From assembly GCA_964569025.1 (NCBI GenBank), contig CAZMSQ010000056.1:1-11291 (forward strand): DNA of 11,291 nt, written 5' to 3'. The notes beneath the pieces are model-generated. The model saw only the letters and a list, made by a program, of their open reading frames with translations, had not been told where the DNA came from and ran no database searches. Source of the DNA: CAZMSQ01 sp964569025. Its GTDB lineage: Bacteria > Bacteroidota > Bacteroidia > Chitinophagales > Saprospiraceae. Positions 1 through 8,425 of the stretch are shown piece by piece (positions within the stretch are counted from its first letter, which is position 1; the number at the start of each line of letters is the position of its first letter). A program made the position numbers and the translations under genes.

Positions 1-51
1 ACCCGGTCGGACCGCTATAGCGGTCCGACGGCTATAGCGGTCCGACCGGGT
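1..51. repeat. GC-rich tandem palindromic repeat at left edge
   Basis: Positions 1-21 and 31-51 are perfect 21-bp inverted arms around a 9-nt spacer. Inside this, positions 6-29 form a separate perfect 24-bp palindrome centred on CTATAG. The 16-bp block GCTATAGCGGTCCGAC occurs directly at 14-29 and again at 31-46 (17-bp period). The element can therefore fold either as one long hairpin or as a small hairpin plus a half-site. Its last base is the first base of the TCA that is the complement of the protease stop codon, so it lies directly 3' of that minus-strand gene and could act as its terminator or 3' stabiliser. No T-tract is visible because the window ends. It resembles interspersed (REP/BIME-like) palindromes, but copy number cannot be seen here. 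Confidence 0.85.
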
Positions 52-3000
52 CAGGGCTTTTGGATTAAAAGTCGGCGAACGGAAGGCAGGCCATCGGGGG
101 TAATCATGCGGAGGAAGTAGATGCCAGGGGAGATAGATTCCATCTCCAGGGTGACAGCCGCACCGGTGGGCGCCAAAGCGGGCCACTGCTGAATAACCCG
201 TCCTGTGGGGTCAAGAAGGGTGAATGCCGAAGCTCTGGTGCTGCTTACAACAGTCACCGATGAGGTGGCAGGGTTTGGAAAGAGGAACCACGATGGATCT
301 GGAGCTGCCTCCACAGGGCCCCCAGTTGAGGTGGAGAGGAGTTCCTCTGCACGTACCCTTATGGTTTTGCTCGAAGCATCTGTGCACCCGTTTACACCTG
401 CAACCTGTAGGCTGACTGTGTAGAGGCCTTCTTCCTGATAGGTATGTGAAGGGGAGGGGAGAATGGATGAGGTGCCATCACCAAAGCGCCAGAGGTAGCC
501 AAAACCACCTGAGGCCTGATGTGTCGCAGATATTGTGCCGCCCTGATCCAGATAGACAATAGAGTCTGACAATGTGAAGTCCGCAACTGGCAAATCACCA
601 GGACCGCCTACCTCTACAGAAACCGCATTTCTGTTGCAAATTTCTTCAAAAGCAATCTCCCAGTCGTAGAAAAAGTAATACTTGTCTGTGACAACTTCTC
701 CGTCTTCATAAGCTCCGGTGATGGAATAGAAATCACCATACTCGTAGGGAAATTCCGGAGTTTGTTCCATGTACATCAGTGGCTTTCCAAATTTGTGGAT
801 AAACACGAGCGGATCGCCGGACCGGGCATCAATATTGAAGTCGAGGAAATTCTTCCCCGGCTCAAGGAGAAAAGACTGCTGATCCAAAAGTTCGTCTGTG
901 AAAAAGTCACGAATCTGAATGACACAGCCCGTTTTTTCAGCGGCATAGACATAGCACCCGACAATGTTCATATCTGTTTCCGGAAAAATGACGAGGCCCT
1001 TGTCAAGTGATGCTGGCTCAGTCGCTAAGTCAGGGATGAAATCTGTAATGCCCCCTCCCGACCAGGCAACTTCTGCATAGTATGTTGTATCCTGACTTAA
1101 TGGCGGGGTTACAAATTCCGAACCCTCTGCGAGCAGGTTTCCATCAAGCGGAGCATCATACCAACGTACAACACCCAGCCCTTCATACGGACTGGTCAGC
1201 AGGGCTCTTTTCCCGGCACAGGCCTTGAGCGTGCTGAGTTGTTCCCATCGGGCCGAGGCAGTGACTTGATTGGATATCAGGACTCGCGTATACAAACGGT
1301 CATTCAGCGGCCTGTCATCTGCTGACCCTCCGGCCATTTTCACTTCCACTTGTACCGTGTGCCGACCGGCTGGTAAATCGGTGAGCATCGGGAAATGCAG
1401 CGTTTTCTGTTCCCCCGGCTGCAGGGTGTCAGTCCACTCATTGGCAAGAATGATCGGGTCGGGAAGGTCAATGGTCAGGTTGACCTGAAATCCACCAACT
1501 GGCAGAAACCCATCATTGCGTACCGTCAACACCGGAGTCCATGCATTGTCGCAATTGACAGCCGGTACATCCAGTCTAACAGGCATTAAATCTCTCTGCG
1601 CTGCAATCGGCGGTACCGGGAGATTACCATCTGCGACGAGTTTTTCCCAGGCAGCGTAGACGTTGATGATTCCCATCCCAAAGGTGTTGTCTTCTCCGCT
1701 TTCTCCCAAATCAGTGCATGTGGTGTAAAGAGCCATTTTCAGGTCTTCACCAGTCAGATACGGAAACGCCTCTTTCAAGAGGAGAATGGCCCCAGCCACA
1801 TGAGGCGCCGCCATGGAAGTCCCGCTCAACAGGCCATACTCATTGTCCGGCAGGCAGGAGCGAACATTCACGCCCGGAGCAGATACCTCAGGCTTGATAG
1901 CCAAAGATCCCGTGTCGGGACAAACTGACGGGCCATTGCTCGAAAACCCTGCTATGGAATTATTTCCATTCAGTGCTCCCACAGCAAAGGTGTTGACCAG
2001 ACTGACATTGATATTTTTCGGAGGGGTAATGGTCGATTCGCCCGGCCCTTCATTGCCCGCCGAAAACACGACAGCAACTCCCACAGCCTCAAGGGCTGTC
2101 AGCACATCCGTGTACATCGACTGACAATCGTTACCCCCGGACAGCCCAGGATCATACCAAGAGTTGTTGACCACATCCGGCATGTCATCAATGGTCGAAG
2201 GGTCTCCATCCGGGTCTACGCACCATTCAAATGCCTCCACATTGTCAGCCGTGCCAACTCCGCACAAGGTCGGACCACCCATCCACAACGCATTGAAAGC
2301 CACACCAATGGTGTCATTCATCTGGCGGTCCAAACCGAGAATGGTGCCTGTTACATGCGTACCGTGGTACCCGCAGTCAAAAGGTCGCTTGTTTCCCGAA
2401 TTATATTGATACCATGCTTGGTCCGCAGGTACATAAGCTCCCAGATATTTACCGGAAAGCGCTGGGTGGCTCGGGTCCACACCGGTGTCAGAGGTGAAGG
2501 ACTTCCGTCCATACCCTGTGTATCCCAATTCCCACATTTTATGGGCGTTAATCGCTTTTAACCCTGGTTCAGCACCATCCGGTGGTGCCAATGATATTCC
2601 GGTTTCACCGACCTCATGCATTTCCGGCTCAAGGGGAGTATTCAATCCAATCCATGCCACATCAACACGCCGACTGGCAGCCGCTAAATCTGCCGGGCGC
2701 AAGTCCGCAAAAACCACATTGGTAATCCACATCGCACGAATTTCCTGTGCACCAACCTCCGAAAGCCATTCCAAAAGGTCACCCTGAGTTTGCGCTGCCT
2801 TCTTCTGAAGAGCTGGTATCACTTCCTCAGATCGCTCCTCAAGGGTTGCTTGGCGCCGGTCCAAATCAGCCTTCAGCTCAAAAATGTCAACGCGATCTTC
2901 AAGTAGCAGATATGCCTTGATGAATTCATTCTCTTTACTCTGGTCCAAAGCTTCTAATAAGCGTTCAGCACATTTGCTTTCGTCCAGCTTATCTTGGGCA

Positions 3001-3059
3001 TCAGAAAGGAAAGGAATGAATAAAATAATGAGAATCAACAAGTGTTTCATGTGTCGCAT
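51..3059 (-). CDS. Secreted S8 (subtilisin-like) peptidase with PKD and T9SS sorting domain
   Basis: This is a 1002-residue exported serine protease. Residues 1-22 are a signal peptide (basic start, hydrophobic run, cleavage probably near SDA/QD). Residues 45-140 resemble an I9-type inhibitory prodomain. The S8 catalytic domain spans about 165-475, with Asp191 (DTGVD), His232 (HGTHVTG), oxyanion Asn336 (SAGNEGP) and Ser415 (GTSMAAPHVAG), so the full triad is present. Next come a CARDB-like beta domain (about 490-595), an Ig-like domain of the CHU_C-associated type (about 610-665), a beta-rich stretch (670-810) that I cannot name, a PKD domain (about 824-903, WRFGDG and HTY...G.YTVSL), and a type A T9SS C-terminal domain (about 924-1002, FPNP...GIYFLRM). 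It is inferred to cross the inner membrane by Sec and the outer membrane by T9SS, ending surface-attached or released. Its substrate is unknown. The ATG at 3059 or the one at 3050 (MKHLL...) could be the start; neither has a clear Shine-Dalgarno. It is divergent from miaA across 287 bp and monocistronic as far as seen. Confidence 0.95.
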   Translation of the reverse strand: MRHMKHLLILIILFIPFLSDAQDKLDESKCAERLLEALDQSKENEFIKAYLLLEDRVDIFELKADLDRRQATLEERSEEVIPALQKKAAQTQGDLLEWLSEVGAQEIRAMWITNVVFADLRPADLAAASRRVDVAWIGLNTPLEPEMHEVGETGISLAPPDGAEPGLKAINAHKMWELGYTGYGRKSFTSDTGVDPSHPALSGKYLGAYVPADQAWYQYNSGNKRPFDCGYHGTHVTGTILGLDRQMNDTIGVAFNALWMGGPTLCGVGTADNVEAFEWCVDPDGDPSTIDDMPDVVNNSWYDPGLSGGNDCQSMYTDVLTALEAVGVAVVFSAGNEGPGESTITPPKNINVSLVNTFAVGALNGNNSIAGFSSNGPSVCPDTGSLAIKPEVSAPGVNVRSCLPDNEYGLLSGTSMAAPHVAGAILLLKEAFPYLTGEDLKMALYTTCTDLGESGEDNTFGMGIINVYAAWEKLVADGNLPVPPIAAQRDLMPVRLDVPAVNCDNAWTPVLTVRNDGFLPVGGFQVNLTIDLPDPIILANEWTDTLQPGEQKTLHFPMLTDLPAGRHTVQVEVKMAGGSADDRPLNDRLYTRVLISNQVTASARWEQLSTLKACAGKRALLTSPYEGLGVVRWYDAPLDGNLLAEGSEFVTPPLSQDTTYYAEVAWSGGGITDFIPDLATEPASLDKGLVIFPETDMNIVGCYVYAAEKTGCVIQIRDFFTDELLDQQSFLLEPGKNFLDFNIDARSGDPLVFIHKFGKPLMYMEQTPEFPYEYGDFYSITGAYEDGEVVTDKYYFFYDWEIAFEEICNRNAVSVEVGGPGDLPVADFTLSDSIVYLDQGGTISATHQASGGFGYLWRFGDGTSSILPSPSHTYQEEGLYTVSLQVAGVNGCTDASSKTIRVRAEELLSTSTGGPVEAAPDPSWFLFPNPATSSVTVVSSTRASAFTLLDPTGRVIQQWPALAPTGAAVTLEMESISPGIYFLRMITPDGLPSVRRLLIQKP

Positions 3060-3081
3060 GTGTTCGATAGGCCAAAATAAT

Positions 3082-3105
3082 CTTTCGGAGTTTTTGCTCC
3101 GAAAG
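3082..3105 (-). promoter_or_regulatory. Perfect hairpin in the 5' leader of the protease gene
   Basis: CTTTCGGAG (3082-3090) and CTCCGAAAG (3097-3105) are perfect 9-bp inverted arms around a 6-nt loop. The centre lies about 35 nt upstream of the protease start, read on the minus strand. It could be a leader hairpin that stabilises or attenuates the mRNA, or a protein-binding operator. On the minus strand it is followed by an A/T-rich run but not a clean T-tract, so a terminator role is less likely. The rest of the 3060-3346 gap between the divergent genes is A/T-rich on the protease side and holds no supported gene. I could not fix a consensus promoter for either gene there. Confidence 0.5.
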
Positions 3106-3346
3106 CAAATAAATTTTCAAGTCAAACGCAAAAATCTGAATTGAAGTTGACATTTTTGTTGGAAAACGGTCAAGATGTCGGATTTTTAACGGGATATCAG
3201 TGTTGTCCGGCCAATTTCAAGAGAATAATAACAACACCGCCAGAGCAATCGGCATACCTGGAGAAGGCCATTGTATCAAGTGCTGGCAGACGTTCCTGAC
3301 GAGCTCGAAAATGAACCGACTGTATCCTTCTTTTTGTTAGTGAAAA

Positions 3347-4291
3347 ATGCCTATGAAGAATGCCGGTTTACCGCACGCTTTTGAAAAACCAGAAAAGCCC
3401 TGGCTGATAGTCATCGGCGGCCCCACGGCCTCCGGGAAGACGGACGCAGCCATCCGGATGGCTCAAGTTTTCGGCACTGAAATAGTATCCGCTGATAGTC
3501 GCCAGGTCTTTCAGGAGATGAATATCGGAACAGCGAAACCTACTCCAACCCAACTCAGTCAAGCTCCCCATCACCTCATTGGTCATAGGTCTGTCACTGA
3601 GTCTTACAGCGCCGGCAGATACTCCGAAGAGGCCCTGGCAGTGCTCAGGGGAATTTTCCGCAAGACCAATATCGCTATTCTCACAGGAGGTAGCGGCCTT
3701 TACATCAAGGCTGTCTGCGAAGGGTTGGATCAGTTTCCAGACGTTTCAGAACATTCGATGCGAGAGGCATCCAATGTTTATGAAGAAGGTGGCCTTGAGG
3801 CCCTCCAAATAGCTGTCCGGAAAAGTGACCCCGAATACTTCAGACGAGTGGACATCCGCAATCCCCACCGCCTGCTCAGAGCCCTCTCTCTCCACATTGA
3901 AACGGGAGGGATCATGGCCGATTGGCAGACTGATTCTGCCGCAATGCGGCCATTCTCACCAATCTATATTCAACTTGCTCAAGAGAGAAATGTCCTGTAT
4001 GAAAGAATCAACCGCCGTGTCGACGAAATGCTGGAAGCAGGTCTGGAAAAGGAAGCGAGAATGTTGTACCCGCAACGGACAAACAGAGCGCTTCAAACAG
4101 TTGGATATCAAGAGTTTTTTGACTATTTCGAAGGAAAAATAGACTTTCAAGAGACCATCAGGCTCATGAAGCGAAACTCCCGCAGGTATGCAAAGCGGCA
4201 GCTGACATGGCTCCGGCGAGATGGCTTCTGGAGTGAGGCCCGTGATGTATCGGAAATTGAGCGTATTGTACGCACAAAAACCGGCATTTGA
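3347..4291 (+). CDS. miaA: tRNA dimethylallyltransferase MiaA
   Basis: MiaA transfers a dimethylallyl group from DMAPP to N6 of A37 in tRNAs that read codons starting with U, the first step to ms2i6A, and acts in the cytoplasm. The 314-residue length is normal for the family. Visible motifs are the P-loop GPTASGKT (25-32), the family signature DSRQVFQEMNIGTAKP (50-65), GGSGLYI (114-120), the tRNA/DMAPP-contacting R-rich segment RNPHRLLRAL (171-180), TVGYQEF (251-257) and the C-terminal RRYAKRQLTWLRR (279-291). The start at 3347 gives MPMKN; the Met two codons later is an alternative, and either leaves about 17 residues before the first conserved strand. There is no strong ribosome binding site, as usual in this phylum. 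It is divergent from the protease gene and 175 bp upstream of secDF, which has its own promoter-like element, so the two are probably separate units. Confidence 0.97.
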   Translation: MPMKNAGLPHAFEKPEKPWLIVIGGPTASGKTDAAIRMAQVFGTEIVSADSRQVFQEMNIGTAKPTPTQLSQAPHHLIGHRSVTESYSAGRYSEEALAVLRGIFRKTNIAILTGGSGLYIKAVCEGLDQFPDVSEHSMREASNVYEEGGLEALQIAVRKSDPEYFRRVDIRNPHRLLRALSLHIETGGIMADWQTDSAAMRPFSPIYIQLAQERNVLYERINRRVDEMLEAGLEKEARMLYPQRTNRALQTVGYQEFFDYFEGKIDFQETIRLMKRNSRRYAKRQLTWLRRDGFWSEARDVSEIERIVRTKTGI

Positions 4292-4339
4292 GGCTTCGAA
4301 AAAGGCGGTTGCAAAAACCGAAACTCTCATGAAAAGGTG

Positions 4340-4347
4340 TATATTTG
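4340..4347 (+). promoter_or_regulatory. Bacteroidota-type -7 promoter element for secDF
   Basis: TATATTTG is an exact match to the TAnnTTTG -7 consensus known for the primary sigma factor of Bacteroidota. It lies 119 bp before the secDF start. A matching TTTG -33 element at the usual spacing is not evident; the nearest TTG is at 4309-4311, further upstream than normal. Transcription would start near 4353, giving a leader of roughly 110 nt. Confidence 0.5.
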
Positions 4348-4375
4348 CGCTGCTTTTGGGGAAGCTGTGCGCAAA
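4344..4375 (+). promoter_or_regulatory. Nested inverted repeat in the secDF leader
   Basis: TTTGCGC (4344-4350) pairs perfectly with GCGCAAA (4369-4375). Inside this, GCTT (4352-4355) pairs with AAGC (4362-4365). The outer arm overlaps the end of the -7 element, so it could work as a DNA operator at the promoter. If transcription starts upstream of 4344 it could also be an RNA stem-loop. The arms are short and some such repeats occur by chance. Confidence 0.35.
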
Positions 4376-4380
4376 ATAGC

Positions 4381-4425
4381 ATGCAGCACGCATACTTGTA
4401 TATGTATGTCCAACAGGCCCTTTAA
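4381..4425 (+). CDS. Possible 14-codon leader ORF upstream of secDF
   Basis: An ATG at 4381 opens a frame encoding MQHAYLYMYVQQAL and a TAA at 4423-4425. It lies wholly within the predicted secDF leader and ends 41 nt before the secDF ATG. Three of its residues are Tyr. Secretion genes in other phyla can be controlled by leader peptides (SecM for secA, VemP for secDF2 in Vibrio), which is the reason to note it. However, those are long exported peptides, and this one is too short to have a signal sequence plus arrest motif. No clear Shine-Dalgarno is present. It may be a chance ORF. Confidence 0.2.
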   Translation: MQHAYLYMYVQQAL

Positions 4426-4466
4426 GCAGGATTTTTTCTAACTCTTCAACCGTAAATTTTGTCAAC

Positions 4467-7400
4467 ATGCAAGGAAAAGGTATCGTGAAGTTCTTCCTTG
4501 TGGTAATGACGCTGGTGGTCATTCTCCAATATCTTTTTATTCTGCCAACAGATAAGGTGGAAAAAGATGCCGAGAAGTATGCAGACATCGAAGCAGCAAA
4601 TTACCCGGAAGAGCAGCAGAGGACGGTGAGGAAGGAAATGCGTGCCAAATATCTGGACTCCATGTCCAATGAAGTGGTGTTCAGCTTTCCCCTAATCAAG
4701 GACTTTACCTATCAGGAACTCAAGTCACGCCAGCTCGCACTCGGTCTCGATCTGAAAGGAGGAATGAGTGTGGTCATGCAGGTCGACCTTCGTGACTTTT
4801 TGGTCAGTATGGCATCAGGAAGTACCGACCCCAATTTTGTCAATGCACTGGATAGAGCAACCGAGGCTCAAAAAAATGCGCAGTCTGATTACGTGACCCT
4901 CTTTGCTGATGCATGGCGTGAAGTCACTGGTGGCGAGGCCCAACTTGCCCGGCTTTTTGCGTCCAATCCAACACTTCGCGAAGAGATCAATTTTGAAACT
5001 TCCAACGCTGAGGTAATCAGAATTCTGAGGGAAAAAGCAAACCAGACCGTCGGCCTGACTTTCAAGCGCCTGAAAGATCGAATTGACGAGTTTGGGGTGA
5101 CTCAACCCAATGTGTCTTTGGATGCAGCGCGTGACTTGATCGTGGTTGAACTTCCTGGTGTCGATAACCCGGAGCGAGCGCGTCAGTTTCTGCAGACGAC
5201 CGCCAAACTGGAGTTTTGGGATGTCTATCGCCTCAGCGATGAAGGAATCGCTTCCGGCCTCCAGGCAGCAGATGATAAACTGCGCACCCTTCTCGCCGGC
5301 GATTCCTCAGCCAATGAGGTTCGCTACGATACAACCTGGCAAGTAGCCCGTGATACAAACGGCAACCTCACCGGTGATTCCACCATGGTTGTCGATACAA
5401 TTGAAGGCCCCTCAGGAGCTGGCCCTCTGTTCTCGATTTTCCAGCCCAATGTCACTCAAGAAGGAATGGTCGGTGCAGTACCGGGTGTCATCGGGATGGC
5501 AGAACGGACCAACCGGGATAAAATCATGGGCTACCTGACAAGGCCCGAAATTAAGCGCCTCTTCCCGCCTAATATTAAGTGGATGTGGACCGACGATCCT
5601 GTCACAAATTTCGAAACAGGAGAGGTGACTGATTTCTATGAGTTGTATGCAGTCCGCACAGTTCGCGGCAAAGTTGATGCACCACTTGGCGGTGACCACG
5701 TCATCCGCTCCAGCGCCTACCCGGATCCGCAAACCGGAGAAGTAGCTGTCAATCTGAGTATGGACGGAGAAGGGGCTCGTATCTGGCGCGATATGACAGA
5801 AAAAGCTGCTGCTGACAACAACCGGCAGGTTGCCATCGCGCTCGATGATAAGGTCGTTTCAGCCCCCCGGGTTCAAGAGCCCATCGCTGGCGGTGATACC
5901 CGAATCACTGGGAATTTCTCACTACAGGAAGGTCAGGATCTCGCTTCCATCCTCGAAATCGGAAAGTTGCCAGCCAAACCGGAAATCATCCACGAAGCTT
6001 TTGTGGGCCCATCACTCGGTCAGGAGAACATTGACAAGAGTATGAATGCCCTCCTCATAGGATTTTCCCTCGTGCTTCTGTTTATGATTTTCTATTACGG
6101 CGGTGGAGGTATCGTCTCTATTCTGGCCCTTTTCCTCAACCTTTTATTCATCTTCGGTGCCCTCGCAAGCTATGGAACCGTTCTGACTCTTCCGGGAATC
6201 GCGGGTATCGTCCTGACCATTGGTATGGCTGTTGATGCGAATGTCATCATTTTCGAAAGGGTAAGGGAAGAATTGAGAGAGGGAAAAACCCTGTTGATGG
6301 CCATACAGGATGGCTTTAAGAATTCCTATTCTGCTATTGTTGATGCAAACGTCACAACCATTTTGGTTGCCATCATTCTGGCTTATTTCGGACTCGGCCC
6401 CATCAAAGGTTTTGCAGTGGTCCTTATCATCGGTGTCCTCAGCTCTCTGTTTACAGCAGTGCTCGTTGGCCGGCTGATGATCGACTGGTGGACCGGCACC
6501 CGTGAGAAGCAACTCAGTTTCTGGACCGGGACTTCAAAAAATGCTTTTGCAAACAGCAATGTCGATTGGATCGGCAAGCGGAAAATTGCGTATGGTATTT
6601 CAGGCTTTCTTATTGTGGCCAGCCTCGTCTCATTCTTCACCCGCGGGTTTGAGCTGGGTGTCGATTTCAAAGGGGGGTATAGCTTCAATGTCCAGATCGC
6701 CGAAGATGCTGATGCCCAGAGTCTGCGCACAGCCCTTGCAGAAGTCTTCGAGGCAGAACCTGTCGTAAAGGCAGTCAACACAGACAACACCTACAATGTG
6801 GTCACCAGTTACATGATCAATGAAACGGGTGAAGAAGTTGCGGATCAAGTGCAGCGCAAATTACATGAAGGGATTGTGGCGCTGACGTCCTCATCCGTGA
6901 GTTATGATGACTTTTCAGACCCAGGCAGCGAGTCAACGCGGGTCATCAGCTCCAGCAAAGTCGGACCGACTATTGCGGATGATATCAAGACCAGTGCCTT
7001 CTACGCAGGCACATTCGCCCTGCTCCTGATATTCCTCTATATCTTCCTGCGCTTTAACAAACCACAATACAGCCTCGGAGCAGTAGCCGCCTTGCTGCAC
7101 GACTCAATAATCGTCTTGGGTCTGTTCTCTATCTTCTACGGGTGGGTTCCCTTCTCGCTGGAGATTGACCAAGCATTTATCGCAGCCCTCCTGACCGTTA
7201 TCGGTTATTCCATCAACGATACGGTGGTGGTCTTCGACAGGATTCGTGAGTATCTCAATAATTACTCGAACAAATCGAAAGAAGAGATTATCAATCAGGC
7301 GGTAAACAGTACCATCAGCCGGACCATCATCACTTCACTGACTACGCTCTTTGTAGTTGCTGTTCTGTTTATATTCGGTGGCACCAGCATCCGCGGGTTC

Positions 7401-7553
7401 GCGTTTGCACTGCTGGTTGGTATCGTTGTGGGTACCTATTCCTCAGTCTTCGTCGCAACACCAATTATGGCTGACCTCAGCGGAAATCTGGAGGGAAAGC
7501 CCGGGAAAAAAGAAGAAAAACGGTTCTCTAAAAAAGCCGCTACAGCGAAATAA
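4467..7553 (+). CDS. secDF: Fused protein translocase subunit SecDF
   Basis: SecDF is the proton-driven accessory part of the Sec translocase; it pulls preproteins across the inner membrane from the periplasmic side. This 1028-residue protein is a natural SecD-SecF fusion, a common arrangement in Bacteroidota. SecD half: TM1 about 7-27, the D1 motif LGLDLKGG (92-99), a large periplasmic P1 domain with an extra helical insert at about 110-190, then five TM helices between about 524 and 672 that include GMAVDANVIIFER with the conserved intramembrane Asp590. SecF half: TM7 about 706-724, the motif ELGVDFKGG (729-737), periplasmic P4 (740-840), and TM8-12 (844-1000) with GYSINDTVVVFDR (Asp918) and Arg952 in the SRT segment, which match the charged residues linked to proton flow. 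The tail (1008-1028) is rich in Lys and cytoplasmic. It supplies the Sec step needed by the secreted proteins in this window. Transcription ends at the hairpin at 7567-7605. Confidence 0.97.
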   Translation: MQGKGIVKFFLVVMTLVVILQYLFILPTDKVEKDAEKYADIEAANYPEEQQRTVRKEMRAKYLDSMSNEVVFSFPLIKDFTYQELKSRQLALGLDLKGGMSVVMQVDLRDFLVSMASGSTDPNFVNALDRATEAQKNAQSDYVTLFADAWREVTGGEAQLARLFASNPTLREEINFETSNAEVIRILREKANQTVGLTFKRLKDRIDEFGVTQPNVSLDAARDLIVVELPGVDNPERARQFLQTTAKLEFWDVYRLSDEGIASGLQAADDKLRTLLAGDSSANEVRYDTTWQVARDTNGNLTGDSTMVVDTIEGPSGAGPLFSIFQPNVTQEGMVGAVPGVIGMAERTNRDKIMGYLTRPEIKRLFPPNIKWMWTDDPVTNFETGEVTDFYELYAVRTVRGKVDAPLGGDHVIRSSAYPDPQTGEVAVNLSMDGEGARIWRDMTEKAAADNNRQVAIALDDKVVSAPRVQEPIAGGDTRITGNFSLQEGQDLASILEIGKLPAKPEIIHEAFVGPSLGQENIDKSMNALLIGFSLVLLFMIFYYGGGGIVSILALFLNLLFIFGALASYGTVLTLPGIAGIVLTIGMAVDANVIIFERVREELREGKTLLMAIQDGFKNSYSAIVDANVTTILVAIILAYFGLGPIKGFAVVLIIGVLSSLFTAVLVGRLMIDWWTGTREKQLSFWTGTSKNAFANSNVDWIGKRKIAYGISGFLIVASLVSFFTRGFELGVDFKGGYSFNVQIAEDADAQSLRTALAEVFEAEPVVKAVNTDNTYNVVTSYMINETGEEVADQVQRKLHEGIVALTSSSVSYDDFSDPGSESTRVISSSKVGPTIADDIKTSAFYAGTFALLLIFLYIFLRFNKPQYSLGAVAALLHDSIIVLGLFSIFYGWVPFSLEIDQAFIAALLTVIGYSINDTVVVFDRIREYLNNYSNKSKEEIINQAVNSTISRTIITSLTTLFVVAVLFIFGGTSIRGFAFALLVGIVVGTYSSVFVATPIMADLSGNLEGKPGKKEEKRFSKKAATAK

Positions 7554-7566
7554 AAGAAAGCTCATT

Positions 7567-7605
7567 TAAAAGCGGGGCTGCGACATCGTCGCAGCCCCGC
7601 TTTTA
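7567..7605. terminator. Bidirectional terminator between secDF and the TPR gene
   Basis: An 18-bp perfect stem (7567-7584 with 7588-7605) has a 3-nt ATC loop and a GC-rich core (GCGGGGCTGCGAC). It carries an A-tract on one side and a T-tract (TTTTATTTT) on the other, so it is a rho-independent terminator that works in both directions. It lies 13 bp after the secDF stop and 12 bp beyond the stop codon of the convergent TPR gene, and is the shared end of both transcripts. Confidence 0.92.
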
Positions 7606-7617
7606 TTTTCTCCCCTT

Positions 7618-8391
7618 TTATTCTTCGAGGGCATCCATCTTCTCCTTCACGCCTTTCAGGTCCGGTTCTAAATTCAGGGCCCATTGGTAATGACGCAGCG
7701 CATGTTCGGTCCATCCAATCTGGCTGTAAAAATCGCCTATGCAATGGTGAGGATCTGCTACTTCGGGGGTCGTCACAATATACATCTCAAAGTAAGCCCC
7801 GGCCTTGTCCCAGCTCTCTACCGCCAGGTATGTCTGGGCAAGATACTTATATCCCGGTCCATAGGCCGGATCCAGTTCTCTGACTCTGAAAAAAGCTTTC
7901 AGGGCCTCTGTGACATTGCCGGCCTTGGCCTGCAGGCGCCCATGGAGGAGGTGGGCTTCCATGCAATCCGGTGAGGCGGCAGCCAACTGACGTGCAGACT
8001 CAGCGACTGCGCCAGGGTCAGGTGAATCAGATGGAAGATTCTTTGCGAGCGCCAAGAGGGCGCTTTCCGTTGGAAGCACAGCAAATGAGTCGCGGCCAGT
8101 CGCCTTAAGCGCCCATTCGGCAGCGAGGGCAGTGCTGTCCATCAGATAGGCGTGAAGCGCAAGGAGTGCACAAGGCTGAAAAAAAGTCGAATCTGCATCT
8201 GCCGCTTGCCGAAGCGTATTCATATACAGGTCAGCCTGCTGTTTGTCAAGGGCTGTTTGAGCCTTTTCATACCACTCAAGCGCATGCTCCGCAGGAGATG
8301 AGAATGGAAGATGACGCTCCTGACTGTGGCCGACACCCAGTGAAGAAAAGAGGAGAATGAGAATGGATGCGAAATTGTGAAGCAAGTTCAT
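7618..8391 (-). CDS. Exported TPR-repeat protein of unknown function
   Basis: This is a 257-residue protein when started at the ATG at 8391. That start gives a clean signal peptide (MNLLHNFASILILLFSSLGVGHSQ, residues 1-24) and a 34-bp gap to the upstream START-domain gene. A longer frame from 8466 would overlap that gene and put 25 non-signal residues first, so I prefer 8391. The mature part is all helical, with TPR-type repeats at about 146-175, 180-210 and 214-243 (A..LG..Y...G....AL..Y..AL.LEP pattern) and looser helical repeats before them (about 35-140). Such proteins act as scaffolds in the periplasm or at the membrane. No catalytic motif is visible and the partner is unknown. It is very likely co-transcribed with the START-domain gene and ends at the shared terminator. 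Confidence 0.85.
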   Translation of the reverse strand: MNLLHNFASILILLFSSLGVGHSQERHLPFSSPAEHALEWYEKAQTALDKQQADLYMNTLRQAADADSTFFQPCALLALHAYLMDSTALAAEWALKATGRDSFAVLPTESALLALAKNLPSDSPDPGAVAESARQLAAASPDCMEAHLLHGRLQAKAGNVTEALKAFFRVRELDPAYGPGYKYLAQTYLAVESWDKAGAYFEMYIVTTPEVADPHHCIGDFYSQIGWTEHALRHYQWALNLEPDLKGVKEKMDALEE

Positions 8392-8425
8392 GAGCTCGTG
8401 ATTGAATGGTACAAAATGAGACAAA

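Noticed and set aside
3140..3301. A plus-strand frame of about 50 codons without an ATG between the protease and miaA genes
   Set aside because: It has no ATG, no ribosome binding site and no recognisable motif. It overlaps the leader and promoter region of the divergent genes and ends at a stop before miaA, so it is most likely chance.
3956..4588. A 210-codon minus-strand frame across the end of miaA and the start of secDF
   Set aside because: It runs antisense through two well-supported genes and the promoter between them, and its protein has no family features. It is a shadow of the coding strand.
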